From assembly GCF_014884385.1 (NCBI RefSeq), contig NZ_WKFH01000003.1:806001-870000 (forward strand): 64,000 nucleotides of DNA, read 5' to 3'. The stretch comes from Phycobacter azelaicus. GTDB taxonomy: Bacteria; Pseudomonadota; Alphaproteobacteria; Rhodobacterales; Rhodobacteraceae. Positions within the stretch are counted from its first letter, which is position 1. Every line of letters starts with the position of its first letter. The position numbers were made by a program, and so were the translations under genes. Positions 55,783-64,000 of the stretch are shown piece by piece. The notes beneath the pieces were generated by a model. The model was not told the DNA's origin. It saw only the letters and a program-made list of their open reading frames with translations, and ran no database searches.

Positions 55783-55868
55783 GGCAGGCCGCGCCTTCGG
55801 CGCGGCCTGCCGGGCCCAAGGGGAGAGCTTGCATGTTTCATGCAAGCGATCCGCGCGGGAGCCCCCGG
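55783..55868 (-). repeat. Three-hairpin intergenic element, copy 4 (minus)
   Basis: On the minus strand, hairpin 1 is GGG-GGCT-CCC within CCGGGGGCTCCCGCGCGG (55868 leftward), with CTCCCGC at 55861-55855. Hairpin 2 is GCTTGCATG-AAA-CATGCAAGC (55847-55827), a perfect nine-pair stem. TTGGGC is at 55819-55814, 35 bases after CTCCCGC. Hairpin 3 is GGCAGGCCGCGCC-GAA and its complement (55811-55783), a perfect thirteen-pair stem. It starts eight bases after the pncB stop on the same strand, in the gap shared with the convergent aldehyde dehydrogenase. Confidence 0.75.
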
Positions 55869-55876
55869 CCCTGCGC

Positions 55877-57166
55877 CTACACGATGACTTCGATCCGCTC
55901 CTGCGCGCCCACACCAAAAACACGTTTGTAGCGCGCAACCTCATCTGCTGGGCCCATGGCCTTTTCCGGGTTGTCCGACAGTTTGACGGTCGGCCGACCA
56001 TTGGCGCTGACCGCCTTACACACCAGCGAGAACGGCGCCAGCCTGTCACCCGGTACAAGCCCACGAAAATCGTTGGTCAGCAGTGTGCCCCAACCGAAGG
56101 AAACCTTTACCCGCCCGGAAAACTGAGCGTGCAACTCAGCGATCTTGTCCACATCAAGACCATCGGAAAAGATCACCCGTTTCTGTGTCGGATCCTCGCC
56201 GCGCTCCTGCCACCATTTGATCGCAACCTCGGCCCCGGCCGCCGGATCGCCGCTGTCGATGCGAATGCCGGTCCAGCCCGCAAGCCAATCCGGCGCATGC
56301 TCCAGGAACCCTTTGGTGCCATAGGTATCAGGCAGGATGATGCGCAGGTTGCCTTCGTGCTCCTCGTGCCAATCCGAGAGCACATCATAGGGCGCGCGGG
56401 CCAGCGCGTCATCAGTTTCGGCCAATGCGGAATAGACCATGGGCAATTCATGCGCATTGGTGCCGATCGCCTCCACCTCACGCCGCATGGCGATGAGACA
56501 GTTCGAGGTGCCCGTGAACTTGGACCCCAGCCCTTCGATCATCGCCTGAACGCACCAGTCCTGCCACAGGAAACCGTGTCGCCTCCGGGTGCCAAAATCG
56601 GCAATGGATAGCCCCTCGATATCGCGCAGGGCCTCGATCTTCTCCCAGACCCGGGTCATCGCGCGAGCGTAAAGCACCTGCAACTCGAACCGGCCCATGT
56701 CATTCAGGACAGCGCGGCTGCGCAGCTCCATCAGAACGGCCAGCGCCGGAATCTCCCAAAGCATGACTTCATGCCACTTACCCTCGAAGGTCAGCTCGTA
56801 TTGATCGCCCTTACGCTCCAGGTGATAGGGCGGCAGGCGCATCCCCTCGAACCACTCCATGAAATCCGGACGGAACATCTGGCGTTTGCCGTAAAAGGTA
56901 TTGCCGCGCAGAAAGGTGCTTTCGCCCCGTGACAGCGAAAGGGAGCGGATATGATCAAGCTGTTCGCGCAGCTCACCCTCATCAATAAGACGTGCAAGCG
57001 GTACATGGGTGGAGCGGTTGATCAAGGAGAAGGTAACGCTTGTGTCCGGTTTGGTGCGAAACACTGACTGGCACATCAAGAGCTTGTAAAAATCTGTATC
57101 GATCAAAGAGCGGACGATCGGATCAATCTTCCACTTGTGGTTATAGACGCGGGTTGCAATATCCAC
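55877..57166 (-). CDS. pncB: Nicotinate phosphoribosyltransferase
   Basis: PncB makes nicotinate mononucleotide from nicotinate and PRPP in NAD salvage. The 429-residue protein starts with SLIDTDFYKLLMCQSVF, the family hallmark. It has FGTRRRHGFLWQDW with the catalytic-loop arginines and histidine, GTSNCLIAMR, RIDSGDP, FSDGLDVDKI and SFGWGTLLTND. Its partner pncA is two genes upstream on the same strand, with a hybrid kinase between them. Element copy 4 follows its stop. Confidence 0.96.
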   Translation of the reverse strand: MDIATRVYNHKWKIDPIVRSLIDTDFYKLLMCQSVFRTKPDTSVTFSLINRSTHVPLARLIDEGELREQLDHIRSLSLSRGESTFLRGNTFYGKRQMFRPDFMEWFEGMRLPPYHLERKGDQYELTFEGKWHEVMLWEIPALAVLMELRSRAVLNDMGRFELQVLYARAMTRVWEKIEALRDIEGLSIADFGTRRRHGFLWQDWCVQAMIEGLGSKFTGTSNCLIAMRREVEAIGTNAHELPMVYSALAETDDALARAPYDVLSDWHEEHEGNLRIILPDTYGTKGFLEHAPDWLAGWTGIRIDSGDPAAGAEVAIKWWQERGEDPTQKRVIFSDGLDVDKIAELHAQFSGRVKVSFGWGTLLTNDFRGLVPGDRLAPFSLVCKAVSANGRPTVKLSDNPEKAMGPADEVARYKRVFGVGAQERIEVIV

Positions 57167-57230
57167 CGGCAGCCTCGTTCAGTTGGGTTCTCAACGTGAT
57201 AGGACAGGGCCACGCGGGGCGCAAAGGAAA

Positions 57231-59516
57231 TCAACCCACGCGTAACCTGTGCGCGCGTCGGCCATGGGACACCAACGCTTCGATCAACTGAGGACGACTT
57301 ATGGGCTTGGTCAAGAATTCATCCATGCCAGCCTGAAGGCAATGCGCCTTGTCGGTATCAAAAGCGTTGGCTGTCAGAGCAATGATCACCGGTTGGCGAA
57401 TCTGGAGGGATCGGATGGATCGAGTGGCTTCAATGCCATCCATCACGGGCATGCTCATGTCCATCAGAATGATGTCAGGCAAGAACGACTGAGCGCCCTG
57501 TACCGCCTCGGTACCATCAGACGCAATTTCGATTTCGATGTCGTAATCCTTGAGGAACTTCTGAACCAGGATTTGGTTTACGCGGTTATCCTCCGCCACC
57601 AAAAGCCGCATACCCTTCAGGGCAACTGCAGTGGTTGAATCGCTCAAATCCACTCCTGTCCTGATGCGGTTTGAACCATCCAGGCAGAGAGGCGGCTCAA
57701 ATGGCAAGCGCACCGTGAAACATGAACCCTTGCCGAGTTCCGAGGCAACGGTGATATCCCCATTCATGGCGGCCGCCAGGCGGCGGCAGATGGCGAGGCC
57801 CAGACCGGTTCCACCAAATCGACGACTAATGGCCGCGTCAGCCTGCGAGAAGCGTTCAAATATCTTGGGCAACGTGTCGGCATGAATCCCAATGCCTGTG
57901 TCCCTTACCTCGAAGATCAATGCACTTCCATCTCCATGAGGCTCGGCGCGCAAAGCAACCTCGACCTGGCCGGTCTCTGTGAATTTGATGGCATTACCCA
58001 CGAGGTTGGTCAGGATCTGACCCAGTTTGCGATCATCACCATTCAGAACTTCAGGAACGCTTCGGTCACAGCTAAAAACCAGTTCCAGGGATTTCGCATC
58101 AGCCTGAGGCTGCAACAGACGAATCGTATTTTCAAAGCACTGGCGGGGATTGAAATCCTCTACGTCGAGTGAAACTTCGCCCGCGTTCAGTTTCGACAGG
58201 TCAAGCACATCATTTATGAGGTCCAGCAACGTGCGGGCCGAACTGAGAATCGTATCGGCATACAGTTTCTGATCGGCATCCAATTCGGTATCTTCAAGCA
58301 GTTGAGCCATCCCGATGACACCGTTCATCGGGGTGCGTATCTCGTGGCTCATCGTGGCAAGGAATTCAGACTTCGCGCGGGCACCATCTTCTGCGGCGCG
58401 CCGAGCCTGCTCTAGCGTTGCCGCATATTCCTTTGCCTCTGTGATATCGCGCTCGACGGCAATGTATGTTGTGACCTCACCGTTGTCATCGAACATCGGC
58501 ACCTGGTTGGTTTCCAGCCAGATATTCTTGCCATCCTTGCGCCGGTTCAGGACCTGGACTCGGAACGGAGCCTTTCTGGCCCGCCCTTCTTCGATGACTT
58601 GAATGGTGGCGGGATCGGTTTCCGGGTGGTTCAGCAACTCACCCGGATTACGGCCAATCGCTTCTTCCGCGCTCCAGCCTGTGATTTTGGTAAACGCATC
58701 ATTGACCCATTTGATATTGCCGACGCTGTCCATGAGAATGACGCTGTCATTGGCATGTCGCGCCACCAGCGCCAACCGCTGCGTTTCCAGCTGTTGGGCA
58801 TAGAGCCTTTGGTAGGCCGTTTCCAATTCCTGACGCTGAAGAGCCTGCGCCAGAAGGCTACTGCGGGTGCGATGAAAGTTCCGAGTTGCAAAGGACAGCA
58901 GCCAAAGCAGTGAGCCAAAGAAGATGCAGAGCGCCAGTAAATGCAGCTTGGTATCATCCGCACTGGCCCCAAGTACCGGCCCGCGCAATACAATGACAAG
59001 GATCGGGGTGACCAAAAAAACTGCCAGCCTTCCGACAGCCGCAAAGCGATTAAGTGGAAACATAAGCCCGGCATTCAGCGCCGCGCTGGTCAGCAGTCCG
59101 ATCGAGAACAGCTGATCATACTGGTAAAAGCTATCAACACCGCTGTAGGGAATTAGGAAGGACCAGATTGGCGCCGTGGCTCCGATTGCGATCCCCAGCG
59201 CATGCAGCAGCGCCGTTCCGACACTGACGTAACGTACCTGACGCTCTGTCGCAGCATCGTGGCGCAGTTTCCGTCTCGCGCGGCTCAGATACAGGCAGTC
59301 AGTAAGATCGGGAAGCGTGGCGACGAGAAAGCTGAGAAGCGCCACGGTCGGCGATATTAGGAAAGCCAGCGTCACGCAGACAGCCACAGAAAAGAGGGTA
59401 CGGGGCAACAAGCCGTTGACCCGCCCTTTGCAATAGCGCTCCAGCAAACCTGCGGAACTGTAGCGCCGGTAGTGGTTGGTCAGCGGCCCGTCTCCAGACA
59501 TGCGCTGCTCGTTCAT
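57231..59516 (-). CDS. Membrane hybrid histidine kinase
   Basis: A 761-residue sensor kinase. Residues 35-220 contain about six membrane helices in three close pairs, a built-in sensor without a large periplasmic domain. A short coiled coil leads to a PAS/PAC domain (DSVILMDSVGNIKWVNDAFTKITGWSAEEAIGRNP). Next come HisKA with TMSHEIRTP (His391), HATPase with NLVGNAIKFT, DTGIGIHAD and GTGLGLAI, and a canonical receiver with LMDMSMPVMDG (Asp686) and a late TKP. No response-regulator partner is nearby. It lies between pncA and pncB on the same strand, with gaps of 87 and 64 bases, so shared transcription is possible. Confidence 0.93.
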   Translation of the reverse strand: MNEQRMSGDGPLTNHYRRYSSAGLLERYCKGRVNGLLPRTLFSVAVCVTLAFLISPTVALLSFLVATLPDLTDCLYLSRARRKLRHDAATERQVRYVSVGTALLHALGIAIGATAPIWSFLIPYSGVDSFYQYDQLFSIGLLTSAALNAGLMFPLNRFAAVGRLAVFLVTPILVIVLRGPVLGASADDTKLHLLALCIFFGSLLWLLSFATRNFHRTRSSLLAQALQRQELETAYQRLYAQQLETQRLALVARHANDSVILMDSVGNIKWVNDAFTKITGWSAEEAIGRNPGELLNHPETDPATIQVIEEGRARKAPFRVQVLNRRKDGKNIWLETNQVPMFDDNGEVTTYIAVERDITEAKEYAATLEQARRAAEDGARAKSEFLATMSHEIRTPMNGVIGMAQLLEDTELDADQKLYADTILSSARTLLDLINDVLDLSKLNAGEVSLDVEDFNPRQCFENTIRLLQPQADAKSLELVFSCDRSVPEVLNGDDRKLGQILTNLVGNAIKFTETGQVEVALRAEPHGDGSALIFEVRDTGIGIHADTLPKIFERFSQADAAISRRFGGTGLGLAICRRLAAAMNGDITVASELGKGSCFTVRLPFEPPLCLDGSNRIRTGVDLSDSTTAVALKGMRLLVAEDNRVNQILVQKFLKDYDIEIEIASDGTEAVQGAQSFLPDIILMDMSMPVMDGIEATRSIRSLQIRQPVIIALTANAFDTDKAHCLQAGMDEFLTKPISRPQLIEALVSHGRRAHRLRVG

Positions 59517-59603
59517 CTGTATAACCTGCGTATTTAAAACAGCTTCTTTGATAAACCCGTCTCTCTTTAAGAACCCCTAACCCTTGACCCAAACTTACAT
59601 GAA

Positions 59604-60212
59604 TCACTGAAGCGACACTCCCGCATCTTTCATCGCAGTCAATGCAGCCTCCAACGACCCTTGAAGATCAATTCCCCGACAGGCGGCAAGGTGAACGCGC
59701 ACATCAAATCCAAGCCGTGCCGCATCCATTGCGGAGTAGGCCACGCAGAAATCCGTGGCCAGCCCCACAAGCGCCAGCTTTGTAATGCCACGGTTGCGAA
59801 GATACCCCTCAAGTCCGGTCGGAGTGGTTTTGTCATTCTCAAAAAAGGCCGAGTAGCTGTCGACTGCTGAACGAAATCCCTTACGGATGATCAGATCTCC
59901 ATCCTGTCGCAGATCCTTGTGAAAACAAGCGCCTGATGTTCCCTGCACACAGTGATCCGGCCAGAGCACCTGCGGACCATAGGGCATGTCCACCATCTCT
60001 AAGGGGTCTTTGCCATCATGGCTTGATGCAAAAGACGAGTGTCCTGCCGGATGCCAGTCCTGAGTCAGGATCACGGTTTCAAAGCCATCCATCATTGCAT
60101 TGATGGGCGCGACGACCTCGTCACCCTTCGGCACGGCAAGCGCCCCTCCCGGGCAGAAATCATTCTGCACATCAATCACAATCAACGCCTCGGATTGAAC
60201 AACCTGCGGCAT
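59604..60212 (-). CDS. pncA: Nicotinamidase
   Basis: PncA hydrolyses nicotinamide to nicotinate and ammonia, feeding PncB. The 202-residue isochorismatase-fold protein has IDVQNDFCPGGAL (Asp14), metal ligands in QDWHPAGHSSFAS, a lysine in IIRKGF, and the nucleophile Cys156 in GLATDFCVAYSAMDA. The ATG at 60212 has AGGAGGG just upstream, which rules out the longer frame from 60284. It is the first of three minus-strand genes with the hybrid kinase and pncB, and is divergent from trhO. Confidence 0.95.
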   Translation of the reverse strand: MPQVVQSEALIVIDVQNDFCPGGALAVPKGDEVVAPINAMMDGFETVILTQDWHPAGHSSFASSHDGKDPLEMVDMPYGPQVLWPDHCVQGTSGACFHKDLRQDGDLIIRKGFRSAVDSYSAFFENDKTTPTGLEGYLRNRGITKLALVGLATDFCVAYSAMDAARLGFDVRVHLAACRGIDLQGSLEAALTAMKDAGVSLQ

Positions 60213-60402
60213 GTATCCCTCCTGTGCTGCCTCATAACGGGTAAGCTGAGGCGTCAGGCGGGTCAATGCGCGGGACCGCCCCATCGCTCAAAGCCTTGCC
60301 AGAGCGCCTGTGCCGGTGCATCCGGGAAGTTTCCGCAGCAAGTTATGGCGAACCGCTTCCCCCGCCTTGCGGCAAATTGATACTCTGGTGTAAAGGCAGG
60401 AC

Positions 60403-61314
60403 ATGTACACGATCGCTGCCCTCTACCATTTCACCCGCTTCGCTGATCCGGCCGCTCTGAAAGAGCCTCTTCTGGATCTATGCAAGACGAAGGACATCAA
60501 AGGCTCTCTGCTGCTGGCCCGGGAAGGCATCAATGGCACGATTGCAGGGCCACGCGCAGGCATTGATGCGGTTCTCGCCCACATTCGCGGCATGCCCGGC
60601 TGCGGCGACCTCGAATGGAAAGAGGCCACCAGCAATGACGCACCTTTCGGGCGCATGAAGGTGCGCCTGAAGAAAGAGATCGTGACAATGGGCCAGCCAG
60701 ATGTGGACCCAAAGGCGCGCGTCGGCCACTACGTCGAGCCGGCAGAGTGGAACGCTCTGATCCAGTCAGATGACGTTGTGGTGATTGATACCCGCAATGA
60801 CTATGAGGTTGAGATCGGCACCTTTGAGGGAGCAATCGATCCAAAGACGACAAGCTTTCGCGAGTTTCCTGCATGGTGGGAAGAAAACAAGGACCGCTTT
60901 CACAACAAGCGCGTCGCAATGTTCTGCACCGGCGGTATTCGCTGTGAAAAATCAACAAATTACCTTTTGGGACAGGGGGTGCCTGAAGTCTACCACCTCA
61001 AGGGCGGCATCCTACGATACCTCGAAGAGATCCCCGAAGATCGCAGCACCTGGAACGGAGAGTGCTTTGTTTTCGACAATCGTGTGTCGGTCGGCCACGG
61101 CTTGAAAGAGGGCCCGCACAAGCTGTGCCACGGCTGCAGACGCCCGCTTCTACCGCAAGACACAGACCGTCCCGAATATGAAGCGGGGGTGTCCTGCCAT
61201 CAATGCATCAATGAGACTACAGAGGACGACAAGGCCCGCTTTCGTGAGCGCCAGAAACAGATGCAACTGGCCCGTGCGCGCGGTGAGGAACATCTCGGAA
61301 CAATCGCCCTTTGA
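60403..61314 (+). CDS. trhO: tRNA uridine(34) hydroxylase (rhodanese family)
   Basis: TrhO (YceA) hydroxylates wobble uridine of certain tRNAs using oxygen. The 303-residue protein has the N-terminal acylphosphatase-like domain (REGINGTIAG), then a rhodanese domain with VVIDTRNDYEVEIGTFEGAIDP and the active-site loop MFCTGGIRCEKS (Cys175). A C-terminal cysteine cluster (CHGCRRPL, CHQC) probably binds zinc. The length fits the family. It is a single gene, with 190 bases separating it from divergent pncA. Confidence 0.95.
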   Translation: MYTIAALYHFTRFADPAALKEPLLDLCKTKDIKGSLLLAREGINGTIAGPRAGIDAVLAHIRGMPGCGDLEWKEATSNDAPFGRMKVRLKKEIVTMGQPDVDPKARVGHYVEPAEWNALIQSDDVVVIDTRNDYEVEIGTFEGAIDPKTTSFREFPAWWEENKDRFHNKRVAMFCTGGIRCEKSTNYLLGQGVPEVYHLKGGILRYLEEIPEDRSTWNGECFVFDNRVSVGHGLKEGPHKLCHGCRRPLLPQDTDRPEYEAGVSCHQCINETTEDDKARFRERQKQMQLARARGEEHLGTIAL

Positions 61315-61541
61315 TCCGGCCGCGTGCACCCCTGCCGTTTGAGTGCTCAGATTCCAAAACTCGGCCACAGAAAACCACCATAGGTAGAATTTTGACTTGC
61401 ATTCGGCCCTCTTCTTTTTCATTTTGGTAAAGGGAACAGCTGGCAAATCTTGAGGGCCTGTGCATCTATTGTACACGTGTCCCGGCATAAGCGCGTGTCT
61501 CGCTGTTGAATTTTCAAAACCTTGGGTAAGAGGTAGCATCC

Positions 61542-62462
61542 ATGGTCGACACTGCGACCGAGCTTCAGAATCGCCCGGACGAAGCCGCCGACATCAAGCT
61601 GGGGAAAGTCTCCATTCCGAGCCTGTTTCGCGACCTCCCCGAAGCCGTGATCGTGGCGGATGAGAACAGACATATTGTGTGGGCCAACAATGCGGCGCTG
61701 ATGATGTTTGGGTACACGATCGATCAGCTGATTGGTCAGAGCACAGCCCTCCTCTATCCAAGCAAGAGCGATTTTGTGGAAGCCGGTGAAGCGCATTTCA
61801 GTAATACCGGCACCGCGACCGAGCATAACTATGAATGCGAATATGTTCGCTCCAGCGGCAAGGTGTTCCTGGGAGAGACTACCGGCGGCCCGATGCGAGA
61901 CGCACACGGCACCGTATTGGGTTACTTCGGCATAACCCGCGATATTTCAAAAACACGCGCAGTCGAGCAGCTGCTGAACAGTCTCTACAAGGTATCATCA
62001 GACCAGAGCCGTGGCACCGATGAAAAAATCCGGGCGATCCTCAAGTTGGGCTGTGAACACTTTCAGACCGACTCCGGCCTGGTCAGCTGGGTGCGGGAGG
62101 ACGACTACACCGTTCTCTATAGCTATTCAGACATTGCAGAAATCGACCGCGGCAGCACGTTCCAGATCGATGACTGCTGTTGTGCAAAAGTGCTGGCCGA
62201 AAACGGCCCTGTGGCCTGCAACTCCTCCAAAGACAGCGGCTGCGCACCGCATCCCTGCTATAGCCTGTTTGTGCTGGAAACCTACATCGGTGTTCCGCTG
62301 ATCGTGGACGGAGAGCTGTTCGGAACCGTGAACTTCACGTCACCCGAACCGCGCGCGCCGTTCGAAGCGGGTGACCTTGAACTGATCAAGATGTTCGCTG
62401 CCTGGATCGCGCAACAGCTAAGCATCGAAAAAGAGTTGAACCGCCTAACGTTCTTGAATTGA
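61542..62462 (+). CDS. PAS-GAF sensor protein without output domain
   Basis: A 306-residue soluble protein with a PAS domain (about residues 28-145: LFRDLPEAVIVADENRHIVWANNAALMMFGY) followed by a GAF domain (about 150-300: YIGVPLIVDGELFGTVNF). No kinase, cyclase or DNA-binding region follows; the stop comes just after the GAF helix. The GAF part carries six cysteines in a short span: Cys212, 213, 214, 226, 234 and 239. This could bind a metal or cofactor or form redox disulfides. GAF relatives usually keep only one or two of these. It may act by binding a separate kinase. An 11-pair hairpin follows its stop. Confidence 0.8.
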   Translation: MVDTATELQNRPDEAADIKLGKVSIPSLFRDLPEAVIVADENRHIVWANNAALMMFGYTIDQLIGQSTALLYPSKSDFVEAGEAHFSNTGTATEHNYECEYVRSSGKVFLGETTGGPMRDAHGTVLGYFGITRDISKTRAVEQLLNSLYKVSSDQSRGTDEKIRAILKLGCEHFQTDSGLVSWVREDDYTVLYSYSDIAEIDRGSTFQIDDCCCAKVLAENGPVACNSSKDSGCAPHPCYSLFVLETYIGVPLIVDGELFGTVNFTSPEPRAPFEAGDLELIKMFAAWIAQQLSIEKELNRLTFLN

Positions 62463-62484
62463 TCGCCACCAAGGGCGATCAATT
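62457..62484. terminator. Bidirectional hairpin between PAS-GAF gene and gyrB
   Basis: AATTGATCGCC (62457-62467) and GGCGATCAATT (62474-62484) are perfect eleven-base arms around the loop ACCAAG. The hairpin includes the PAS-GAF stop codon and fills the 33-base gap to the convergent gyrB stop. Runs of T are short (AATT on each side), so termination may be partial. Confidence 0.55.
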
Positions 62485-62495
62485 CAGACCAAAGC

Positions 62496-64000
<1,505 letters not shown>

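Noticed and set aside
61391..61430. TTGACT in an AT-rich stretch as a promoter for the PAS-GAF gene.
   Set aside because: No acceptable -10 box lies at 16-18 bases, so I do not call it, though a promoter is expected somewhere in 61315-61541.

Overview
The window looks like chromosome from a Roseobacter-group alphaproteobacterium (Rhodobacteraceae). It is GC-rich and densely packed, with many ATGA or GTGA four-base overlaps between genes. The gene content fits that group: an Entner-Doudoroff cluster, hybrid kinases with receiver domains, a DmpA-type peptidase, an AcuC-type deacetylase and many ABC transporters. It reads as ordinary core and metabolic chromosome. I see no insertion sequence, prophage, CRISPR array, tRNA or rRNA gene.

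Layout. 1-3386: zwf (cut by the left edge), edd, eda. 3387-6843: gamma-glutamyltransferase, TSUP permease and FCD/GntR regulator, preceded by a palindrome. 7114-10611: small CPLC-motif protein, then a periplasmic binding protein, permease and ATPase for a metal chelate. 10616-13557 (minus): AmgK-like sugar kinase, DUF2798, hydroxypyruvate isomerase, DUF1285. 13610-20348: MoxR, DUF58, BatA/DUF4159 and a 680-aa membrane protein, tightly coupled. 20523-28045 (minus): alpha-2-macroglobulin and penicillin-binding protein 1C. 28189-30483: soluble hybrid kinase. 30490-33764 (minus): YaaA, RecQ, YggT. 33895-37630: thioesterase, UMF1 transporter, MepA-type endopeptidase, phytase-like protein. 37849-39232: queuosine-precursor transporter, a mini-gene with an extreme Shine-Dalgarno sequence, ArfB. 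39320-43744: SDR, S58 peptidase, cytochrome c, Idi, flavin monooxygenase. 44119-47388 (minus): glycerol kinase, PanC, PanB. 47594-55725: peptide-type ABC transporter with a deacetylase, an acetyltransferase and an aldehyde dehydrogenase. 55877-60212 (minus): pncB, membrane hybrid kinase, pncA. 60403-62462: TrhO and a PAS-GAF protein. 62496-64000: gyrB (minus, cut by the right edge).

How the genes work together. zwf, edd and eda turn glucose-6-phosphate into pyruvate and glyceraldehyde-3-phosphate. The MoxR cluster, PbpC/macroglobulin, MepA and the AmgK-like kinase form an envelope and peptidoglycan theme. pncA and pncB are consecutive steps of NAD salvage. The 47.6-55.7 kb locus looks built to import an N-acylated amine or small peptide, deacylate it and oxidise the aldehyde.

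Two non-coding observations stand out. First, five intergenic copies of a three-hairpin element share short motifs (CTCCCGC, then TTGGGC 34-41 bases later), while the stems change sequence but stay self-complementary. Four of the five lie just after the stop codon of a gene on the same strand. Second, an 18-codon ORF at 38613-38669 follows a 16-base stretch that should be perfectly complementary to the 3' tail of 16S rRNA. A complementary ACCTCCT and a strong terminator lie downstream. Both can be read directly in the sequence, but their functions are inferred.
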